Assembly: GCA_031260455.1 (NCBI GenBank)
Contig: JAIRJW010000020.1
Coordinates: forward strand, 1-48,144
Source of the DNA: Fluviicola sp.
GTDB taxonomy: Bacteria; Bacteroidota; Bacteroidia; Flavobacteriales_D; Crocinitomicaceae
Direction of reading: 5' to 3'
Length of the DNA stretch: 48,144 nucleotides
The position numbers and the translations under genes are program-made. The notes beneath the pieces were generated by a model. The model saw only the letters and a program-made list of their open reading frames with translations. It was not told where the DNA came from and searched no databases. This document shows positions 1 through 6,364 of the stretch, piece after piece (positions within the stretch are counted from its first letter, which is position 1; each line of letters begins with the position of its first letter).

Positions 1-1218
1 TTTTCACCTCAAACACAGGATTTTATTTCGAAGATAAAATCAGAATTAATTGATATAAAGGAAGATGGATCTGTCTGGTTAAACCAAAAGTACTTTAACT
101 ACGCAACCGGACTTCGCATGGTTCACGACCACAAATGGAAAGAACTGTTTGGGATCGGTCGCCGGGAAGCGGAAGCGGATCTGGAGCAGGTACATTGTAA
201 TTTAGCCATTGCCATTCAGAAAGTCACAGAAGAAATAGTGATCAAAATGGCAAAAGAAGCCAAACGGATAACCAATTCCAACTACTTGTGCATGGCTGGT
301 GGAGTTGCCTTGAATTGCGTCGCTAACGGAAAGCTGCTGGAAGAAAAAATCTTCAAAGAAATATACATTCAGGCGGCCTCCGGTGATGCAGGAGGAGCTT
401 TGGGAGCAGCTTTGGCGGTTTCGCACATGTATTTCGAAGAAGAACGTGTGATCGACTACACTTATGATCAGATGAACGGAACCTATCTCGGACCGGATTA
501 TTCGGAAAAAGAGATTCAATCCATGAACAAGCGCACGAATGCCAATTACCGCAAGTACGAAGATTTCAACGATCTGACCGAATTTGTAGCCTCCCGCCTG
601 GCAGAAGGAAATATAGTGGGATGGTTCCAGGGAAGAATGGAGTTTGGGCCAAGAGCTTTAGGGAACAGGAGTATTCTGGGGGATGCGCGCAATCCTGAAA
701 TGCAGAAAAAATTAAACCTGAAAATCAAGTACCGTGAAGGATTCCGTCCTTTTGCACCGTCTGTTCTGGCAGAAGATGCCAGCGAATATTTTGATCTGCA
801 GGCTGATTCGCCTTATATGCTGGTTGTGGCACCGGTGAAGGAAAGCCGCAGGGTAAAATTGCCTGATAATTACTCTAACCTGCCGCTCTGGGATCGCCTG
901 TATCAGCAGCGAAGTAATCTGCAATCCATTACACACCTCGACTTTTCGGCGCGTGTTCAGTCTGTTTATAAGGAAACCAACCCAAGATACCATGCCCTGA
1001 TCCAGGAATTCAAAAAACAAACATCCTGCGGATTGGTCGTAAATACCAGTTTTAATGTGCGTGGAGAACCAATTGTTTGTACACCTTATGATGCATTTCG
1101 CTGTTTTATGAGTACCGAAATGGATTATCTGGTGGTGGGAGATTTTGTTTACACCAAAACCGAACAGACAGATTGGGAGAACAAAGAAAAATGGATGGTC
1201 AAATTCAAAATGGACTAA
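1..1218 (+). CDS. Carbamoyltransferase, NodU/CmcH family (5' end cut off)
   Basis: The frame is open from base 1, so the N-terminus lies outside the window; 405 residues of the C-terminal part remain. Visible motifs are GGVALNCVANGK, the FGPRALGNRSILGDAR block, FRPFAPSVL and NTSFNVRGEPIVCTP, which are hallmarks of the Kae1-like and C-terminal domains of NodU/CmcH/SxtI O-carbamoyltransferases. These enzymes transfer a carbamoyl group from carbamoyl phosphate, through a carbamoyl-adenylate, onto a hydroxyl of a sugar or natural product. The stop codon is one base before the ATG of the next gene, and SGNH, DUF5989 and SxtJ-like genes follow, so it heads or belongs to a modification operon. The acceptor cannot be read from the sequence; a surface polysaccharide or glycolipid is my inference. 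Confidence 0.93.
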   Translation, partial: FSPQTQDFISKIKSELIDIKEDGSVWLNQKYFNYATGLRMVHDHKWKELFGIGRREAEADLEQVHCNLAIAIQKVTEEIVIKMAKEAKRITNSNYLCMAGGVALNCVANGKLLEEKIFKEIYIQAASGDAGGALGAALAVSHMYFEEERVIDYTYDQMNGTYLGPDYSEKEIQSMNKRTNANYRKYEDFNDLTEFVASRLAEGNIVGWFQGRMEFGPRALGNRSILGDARNPEMQKKLNLKIKYREGFRPFAPSVLAEDASEYFDLQADSPYMLVVAPVKESRRVKLPDNYSNLPLWDRLYQQRSNLQSITHLDFSARVQSVYKETNPRYHALIQEFKKQTSCGLVVNTSFNVRGEPIVCTPYDAFRCFMSTEMDYLVVGDFVYTKTEQTDWENKEKWMVKFKMD

Positions 1219-1219
1219 C

Positions 1220-2419
1220 ATGATCAATCGGTTTACATCCTTTGTAAAAGCAAATAAGCGTACATTCCTGGTATTTTTACTCAGCTTGATCAGCTTATTT
1301 TGTTTCAATGTAACCAAAAACGGGATCGGACCAGAGATTTTCGGCTGGCTGCGATTGTGGAAATATACTTCATTACTGATTTTATTTGTTTGTTTTTACA
1401 TATTGCTTCTGAAAGGTAAAAGAGTCATCCTGGCAAATATCGCGTTAGTTGCTTTGTTGATTTTGCTGCTTGAAACCATTTTGTTTTTTGTTTTGGGTAT
1501 GCCGTCTGCACTCAAAAAGGATTTCAGTGTCCCTAATCTTCCGGAGAATCACATTGCCCGACAGGTTGGAATGACTTATTACCCGGACAGTGTTTATCAC
1601 GATATAAAAATCAACGGAACGGATACGGTTTTCGATGTGCATTATTCAATCGATCACATGAACAAACGGATTACTCCGGGATTTGATTCTACGAAAAAGA
1701 ATTACGCTCTGTTTTTTGGTTGTTCCATCGGTTTCGGCTACGGACTGGAAGATAATCAAACGTTGGCATACCAGGTTCAGAAACAGGGAGAATCAATCAA
1801 CGCTTATAATTTTTCTATTTCAGGAACCGGCACAAACCACATGCTGGCAGAAATCAAGCACCGCGACTTGTCCAAACAAGTTACAGAGAAAGACGGATGC
1901 GGATATTATATCTTCTTCTGGGATCACCTCTACCGTGCAATCGGAACAATGACCCGTTATACCGAATGGCTGCACCTGGCTCCATATTACAAAATGGAAA
2001 ACAGGAAGCTGGTTCGCCGGAAGTTATTCAAAGACGGAAGGCCGTTTATTTCAGATATATATGAGCGTTTGTATCAGACCAATATTGTGAAATATTTTGA
2101 AGCGGATTTACCACTTCGCTTAAACGACAGCCATTACGACCTGGTAACGGAAATGGTACTGGAAACCAAAAAGGAATATCAGAAGCAATTTGGAAACGAC
2201 AAGTTTTACCTGGTGATTTACCCGAATTACATGGCGTATACCCCGGAGCAGATGCAAATTTTCAAATCGTATTTAAAGAAAAAGAAAATTAAGTTTATAG
2301 ATTTGTCGCAAAAAATCGTATATCAGGGGAAATATACCCTTCCCGGAGATGCACATCCGAATGCGGAAACGAATGAATTAATGGCAAAGTATTTACTTCA
2401 GGAAACAAAGAAACTCTAG
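1220..2419 (+). CDS. Membrane-anchored SGNH/GDSL-hydrolase-like protein
   Basis: 399 residues from the ATG just after the carbamoyltransferase stop; an in-frame start farther upstream would overlap that gene and is less likely. The N-terminus has about three hydrophobic segments (residues ~15-105). A globular part follows with ALFFGCSIGFGYGLEDNQT, a block-I-like motif with Ser in the usual nucleophile region, then NFSISGTGTNHM, and near the C-terminus DAHPNAETN, matching the Asp-x-x-His dyad of SGNH hydrolases. Such proteins add or remove acyl groups on glycans or lipids. Tight spacing to its neighbours suggests it acts on the same molecule as the carbamoyltransferase. Family membership is well supported; substrate and direction of reaction are unknown. 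Confidence 0.8.
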   Translation: MINRFTSFVKANKRTFLVFLLSLISLFCFNVTKNGIGPEIFGWLRLWKYTSLLILFVCFYILLLKGKRVILANIALVALLILLLETILFFVLGMPSALKKDFSVPNLPENHIARQVGMTYYPDSVYHDIKINGTDTVFDVHYSIDHMNKRITPGFDSTKKNYALFFGCSIGFGYGLEDNQTLAYQVQKQGESINAYNFSISGTGTNHMLAEIKHRDLSKQVTEKDGCGYYIFFWDHLYRAIGTMTRYTEWLHLAPYYKMENRKLVRRKLFKDGRPFISDIYERLYQTNIVKYFEADLPLRLNDSHYDLVTEMVLETKKEYQKQFGNDKFYLVIYPNYMAYTPEQMQIFKSYLKKKKIKFIDLSQKIVYQGKYTLPGDAHPNAETNELMAKYLLQETKKL

Positions 2420-2423
2420 AAAA

Positions 2424-2573
2424 ATGGAATTTTTACGTGATTTATGGCGCTTTATGAAAGAGCGAAAGAAGTTTTGGTTAGCACCTGTAATCATTATCCT
2501 TTTACTGATCGGTGTGCTGATCGTTTTCGGTGGCTCAAGTGCTTTGGCACCATTCATTTATTCTTTGTTCTAA
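2424..2573 (+). CDS. DUF5989 (SxtK-like) single-pass membrane peptide
   Basis: A 49-residue ORF starting MEFLRDLWRFMKERKKFW and continuing with one long hydrophobic helix (APVIIILLLIGVLIVF) ending in SALAPFIYSLF. This layout, a basic amphipathic start and one transmembrane helix, matches the small DUF5989 family, whose members sit beside NodU-type carbamoyltransferases and SxtJ proteins (sxtI-sxtJ-sxtK in saxitoxin clusters). It starts 4 bases after the SGNH gene stop and its end lies 13 bases before the SxtJ-like start, so it is in the operon. Function is unknown; a membrane tether or regulatory subunit for the carbamoyltransferase is conjecture. Confidence 0.78.
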   Translation: MEFLRDLWRFMKERKKFWLAPVIIILLLIGVLIVFGGSSALAPFIYSLF

Positions 2574-2586
2574 GAAAATTAATTGC

Positions 2587-2964
2587 ATGAGTGCCCCGAA
2601 AAACAAGCAAACAAATCCTGCAAAGACCGTTCTGACAATCGTTGTCGGATTTATTCTGATCTATCTGGTCACCAAATGGAAATGGAGCTTGTCTGTAGCA
2701 TTTTTTGCAGGTCTGGCAAGTATTTTATCCGATTTCATCACCCGCCAGATTGATTTTGTCTGGATGAAGCTGACGTTTGTTCTGAGTTACATCGTCCCGA
2801 ACATTGTTCTGAGTATCATTTTCTACATTTTCCTCTTTCCAATAGCTATGCTGACCCGGCTTTTCGGGAAAAAAGATCCGCTGCATCTGAAAAATACGGC
2901 ATCTTCCCTTTTTAAAACTAATGAAAAGGTATTCGACAAGGATTATTTTGAGAAGCATTGGTAA
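2587..2964 (+). CDS. SxtJ-like membrane protein
   Basis: 125 residues from ATG 2587; an in-frame upstream start at 2530 would run into the DUF5989 gene and adds no typical sequence. After a short polar N-terminus there are about three hydrophobic segments (TVLTIVVGFILIYLVTKW; SVAFFAGLASILSDFI; VLSYIVPNIVLSIIFYIFLF), then a charged tail ending in EKVFDKDYFEKHW. Topology, the tail and the neighbourhood match the SxtJ family, which occurs with NodU-type carbamoyltransferases and DUF5989. Biochemical role unknown. It appears to be the last gene of the operon; an AT-rich gap follows. Confidence 0.75.
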   Translation: MSAPKNKQTNPAKTVLTIVVGFILIYLVTKWKWSLSVAFFAGLASILSDFITRQIDFVWMKLTFVLSYIVPNIVLSIIFYIFLFPIAMLTRLFGKKDPLHLKNTASSLFKTNEKVFDKDYFEKHW

Positions 2965-3037
2965 TCTTGTTATTTTAAGCTGAAAAGGATTATTTAATGC
3001 AATTTACTCACATTTCTTCATGAAAAAGTGAAAAATT

Positions 3038-3068
3038 TTGTAAACTCTTAAATTTATGCCTAATTTTT
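3038..3068 (+). promoter_or_regulatory. Candidate promoter for the baeRF-like gene
   Basis: TTG (3038-3040), 20 bases, then TAATTTTT (3061-3068), one mismatch from the Bacteroidota -7 box TAnnTTTG. The gap is very AT-rich, so chance similarity is possible. Confidence 0.4.
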
Positions 3069-3139
3069 TATTTTCTGGTTTTATTTTCTTAGATTTAGAA
3101 TCATAGCACCATATTTATGTATTGCTAAAAACAAGAAAT

Positions 3140-4219
3140 ATGAATTTAAAAGAACAACTACAAAATCTGTCAGCTGAGCGAAATACACCTTGTGTGACTA
3201 TTTCACTGGACACTCACAGAACGCATCCGGATAATAAACAGGATGAGATTCTGTTTAAAAACCTGCTAAAAGAAGCCGAAGAACGTGTAATCAACGAATT
3301 TGGTAAAAGGCCAGCCGCTGCTCTTTTGGAAAAAATGGAAAAGGTTACTTCTGCTATTGATTTCAATTACAATCTGGACAGTTTGCACGTCTTTTTATCG
3401 AACGATACGCAGGAAATTATCAAGTCTGCCTGGAAAACGAGTAATAGCGGGGTTCATATTTCCGACAGTTTTGCTATTCGCTCACTGATCAAAACACTGA
3501 ACAGAACTGAAAAATATTTGATTATGCTGCTTTCTCAAAGCGGGGTACATCTGTATGAGGCGGTTAACGATGGTGTTACAGACGAAATTAAAACCAGTGG
3601 TTTCCCTTTTCCGGAAAACAGGCATTACAATACTTTTCCTGATAAGGGTAGCGACCCGAAGCATTTGGATGATCTCGTTCGTGAATTTTTCAATAAAGTT
3701 GACAAAGCATTAGTGAGAGTTTACAATGAAACGCAGTTGCATTGCATCGTTATCTGCACGGAAGATAACTACAGTCGTCTGCAACAGGTGGCTGACAAAC
3801 CTGAAATTTATCTTGGCTATGCCAATATTGATTACAATAATACAGCTCCCCATCACGTTGCTTCCCAGGCATGGGAAATAATCAAAACATTACAGAAAAA
3901 ACGCAGATCCGATGCGATCATTGAAATGAAGGAAGCTGTAAGCCAGGGAAATGTCCTTACTGATTTACAGGAAATCTACCAAGCAGCAATCGACGGGAGA
4001 GGCGAACTTCTGATTGTATATCAGGAATTTTCGCAGCCGGTAGTAATGCAAAGCGACAGAACTTTTGATATTGTGAGCAATCCGGCAGGAGAAAACGCAA
4101 TTGATGATATTACCAGCAGCATAGCCCGGGAGATCATGTCCCGAAAAGGACGCATTGTTTTTACTTCTCAGGATGAAATCAAAGATCTGGGAGATATTGC
4201 ACTGAAAGTGAGATACTAA
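3140..4219 (+). CDS. baeRF3-type (eRF1-like) protein
   Basis: 359 residues from ATG 3140 (MNLKEQLQ); the in-frame upstream start is a TTG and less likely. No signal peptide or membrane segment. The sequence (PCVTISLDTHRTHPDN, LDSLHVFLSND, YLIMLLSQSGVHLYEA, TDLQEIYQAAIDGRGELL, DEIKDLGDIALKVRY) resembles the Bacteroidota branch of bacterial archaeo-eukaryotic release-factor homologues (baeRF), inferred from comparative genomics to act on ribosomes under stress. I see no GGQ motif of true release factors, so peptide release is unlikely; many baeRFs lack it. It appears monocistronic with its own AT-rich upstream region. The assignment rests on recalled family resemblance. Confidence 0.62.
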   Translation: MNLKEQLQNLSAERNTPCVTISLDTHRTHPDNKQDEILFKNLLKEAEERVINEFGKRPAAALLEKMEKVTSAIDFNYNLDSLHVFLSNDTQEIIKSAWKTSNSGVHISDSFAIRSLIKTLNRTEKYLIMLLSQSGVHLYEAVNDGVTDEIKTSGFPFPENRHYNTFPDKGSDPKHLDDLVREFFNKVDKALVRVYNETQLHCIVICTEDNYSRLQQVADKPEIYLGYANIDYNNTAPHHVASQAWEIIKTLQKKRRSDAIIEMKEAVSQGNVLTDLQEIYQAAIDGRGELLIVYQEFSQPVVMQSDRTFDIVSNPAGENAIDDITSSIAREIMSRKGRIVFTSQDEIKDLGDIALKVRY

Positions 4220-4336
4220 CAAAAAAGTGTTATTTTAAATAATCAAATAAAAACCTGAAAAGTATATTGCGTTTCTTCGTAAAGTTATTTTGAATCTTTT
4301 TTGGATATGTATTATTTACTCCAAACCTTCCTTAGC

Positions 4337-4538
4337 ATGCAAAAACAACCATTGTTACCGCAAATGCACGAATGTTTCAGGAGCAACAGCAGGTTATTTC
4401 TATTGGAAATTTGTCGGTTGTAGTCCGGAAAGTTGCGCAATCACATCAAATCCTGCCAGCAGTACTATTTACGGTGCAGTTATTGAGCTGACTATTTTAC
4501 TTTCTATTTTTCAAAAAGATAATAAAAAAACAGTATGA
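4337..4538 (+). pseudogene. DUF6132-like small membrane protein, probably frameshifted
   Basis: The downstream part reads GATAGYFYWKFVGC and SCAITSNPASSTIYGA, followed by a hydrophobic segment and a basic tail. This matches the small DUF6132 family of Bacteroidota, which has two hydrophobic stretches around a Cys pair. The expected first helix is not in this frame: it gives KNNHCYRKCTN, while another frame over the same bases reads KTTIVTANA, closer to a helix start. A frameshift near 4370 is the simplest explanation. The stop overlaps the thioredoxin start as ATGA (4535-4538), so the old operon junction is intact. Alternatively, a non-ATG start at 4290 gives an unusual 82-residue protein. 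Confidence 0.45.
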
Positions 4539-4828
4539 CATTTCAGGAAATAATAAACCCGGACAAACCTGTATTGGTGGACTTTTTTGCCACTTGGTGC
4601 GGCCCCTGCAAGATGATGACACCCATATTGGAAGATGTAAAAAATCGCGTAGGCGAAAACGCAAATATTATCAAAATTGATGTGGACAAAAATCCTCAAG
4701 CGGCATCATCTTATCAGGTTCGCGGTGTCCCAACACTTATTTTGTTCAAAAACGGAAAACCACTTTGGCGGCAATCGGGAGTTGTTCCCGCAAACGAATT
4801 GGAAAAACTAATTAACGAAAACAAGTAA
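4535..4828 (+). CDS. trxA: Thioredoxin
   Basis: 97 residues, slightly shorter than typical thioredoxin (~105) but covering the whole fold: FFATWCGPCKMMTPIL with the WCGPC redox centre (about residues 20-24), KIDVDKNPQAASSYQVRGVPTL with the cis-Pro loop, and ILFKNGKPLWRQSG. No signal peptide, so a cytoplasmic disulfide reductase. The start ATG overlaps the stop of the preceding DUF6132-like remnant by 4 bases, suggesting translational coupling in the ancestral operon. A second, exported thioredoxin-fold protein lies at 27.5 kb. trxA is a family label; genomes of this group carry several paralogues. Confidence 0.9.
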   Translation: MTFQEIINPDKPVLVDFFATWCGPCKMMTPILEDVKNRVGENANIIKIDVDKNPQAASSYQVRGVPTLILFKNGKPLWRQSGVVPANELEKLINENK

Positions 4829-5207
4829 AATAAAGATCATAGAATTTTTAAAAACAGCCTTGATATTAGCGGGATCGCTAATCGGGCTAACTGTTCCTGT
4901 ATTTTTAATCTTGGGTAATAAATCTTCGGCATCAGTTCATCATTACGGCACATCTATGCTTCGTTCATACTTATCAATGGAATTATCCATGAACGACAAA
5001 ATGACAGCATTCGAACCAACAGAATAAATACGTTATACCCTCCAATTCCTGAACTTTACTGCATTCCGCAGAGTTGTGTTTTTCATGCAAGCAGATTTAA
5101 TATTGTAACTAATCCACCATATTGTGAGGAAAATCAGAAAACAAAAAAATCGCCGGAAAAATTCCCAACGATTCATTTTAACGTGATTCAAATGGAGTCA
5201 TTTTGTA
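4829..5207. other. Gap between thioredoxin and bshA with a start-less reading frame
   Basis: No convincing gene. On the plus strand 4830-5027 is open and reads like a membrane-protein start (IIEFLKTALILAGSLIGLT, then PVFLILGN) but has no ATG before the hydrophobic part; it may be the remnant of a third gene of the thioredoxin operon. From 5028 to 5207, between the convergent ends, I see only AT-rich sequence and a weak 5-bp hairpin near 5190 (AAATG/CATTT), not a clear terminator. Confidence 0.4.
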
Positions 5208-6353
5208 TTAAACTCTCACGGTTTCTGCATGGCCTTTCAGAACAGATTCATATAGTTCTTCATATACAGGAAGGATTTGTGCCAGATCAAAACGTTTAGC
5301 TTGTTCCAGTGCATTTTTACGGAAAAGCTGATGAGTCGCTTTGTCTTCCAGAATGCGGATCGCATTCCGGGCCATTGATTCCACATCACCGACATCGGAC
5401 GTAAAGCCTGAAAAACCATTGATATTTACTTCCGGGATTCCTCCTGTGTTGGAAGAAACTACCGGTACACCTTCTGCCATTGCTTCCAAAGCTGCCAATC
5501 CGAAGCTTTCCGTTTCGGAAGGGAGCAGGAACAAATCACTCAATTCAAGGATCGGGCCCGTTTCACGTACTTTTCCTGTGAAGGTAATTTTCTGGCAGAT
5601 TCCCAAATCACGTGCCAGGCGTTCTGCAATGGCACGATCCGGACCGTCTCCCGCTAATAGCAATCTGGCTGGCAGTTTTTCCTGTACCTTCTCAAAAATG
5701 CGCACTACATCTGTAATTCGCTTCACCGGGCGAAAATTGGAAATATGACACAGGATCAATTCATCATCCTGTGCATAGTGCCGTCTTTTTTCTATATTAA
5801 TTTCCGGTAATTCCGCTTTCGATTGAATGAAATTCGGAATTACGTGAATCTTACGTTTCGTTTCAAAATGTGTGTAAGTATCTTTCATCAAACTTTCGGA
5901 AACAGCCGTAACAGCATCCGAAGCATTGATACAAAATGAAATCACCGGCTCAAACGACGGGTCCTTTCCTACTAGTGTAATGTCTGTTCCGTGAAGTGTG
6001 GTAATAAAGGGAATATTGATCCCCTGGGCTCTTAAAATCTGCTGTGCCATAAATGCCGCCGAAGCATGCGGAATGGCATAATGTACGTGCAGGATATCCA
6101 ATCCTTCGTATTTGACAACATCCACTACTTTACTTGCCAGTTCTGTTTCGTAGGGCTGGTATTCAAAAAGCGGGTAATCCGAAACCTGTACTTCATGATA
6201 AAAAATGTTTTCACGAAAACTTCCCAGACGAACTGGCTGCGAATAGGTGATAAAATGGACTAAATGTCCTTTCTGGGCTAAGGCTTTGCCCAATTCAGTA
6301 GCTACAACACCACTCCCGCCAAATGTGGGATAAAGTACGATTCCTATTTTCAT
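5208..6353 (-). CDS. bshA: N-acetyl-alpha-D-glucosaminyl L-malate synthase BshA
   Basis: 381 residues, full length for BshA. It is a GT4 retaining glycosyltransferase: the N-terminus MKIGIVLYPTFGGSGVVATE carries the Gly-rich acceptor loop, HVHYAIPHASAA and TTLHGTDITLVG are typical of BshA, and ETESFGLAALEAMAEGVPVV is the GT4 donor-site E-x7-E motif. The enzyme joins GlcNAc from UDP-GlcNAc to L-malate, the first step of bacillithiol synthesis, in the cytoplasm. It lies 11 bases downstream of the GH3/beta-lactamase gene on the same strand, so probably co-transcribed; that pairing has no obvious metabolic reason. bshB and bshC are not in this window. Confidence 0.94.
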   Translation of the reverse strand: MKIGIVLYPTFGGSGVVATELGKALAQKGHLVHFITYSQPVRLGSFRENIFYHEVQVSDYPLFEYQPYETELASKVVDVVKYEGLDILHVHYAIPHASAAFMAQQILRAQGINIPFITTLHGTDITLVGKDPSFEPVISFCINASDAVTAVSESLMKDTYTHFETKRKIHVIPNFIQSKAELPEINIEKRRHYAQDDELILCHISNFRPVKRITDVVRIFEKVQEKLPARLLLAGDGPDRAIAERLARDLGICQKITFTGKVRETGPILELSDLFLLPSETESFGLAALEAMAEGVPVVSSNTGGIPEVNINGFSGFTSDVGDVESMARNAIRILEDKATHQLFRKNALEQAKRFDLAQILPVYEELYESVLKGHAETVRV

Positions 6354-6364
6354 GTTTTCTTGTG

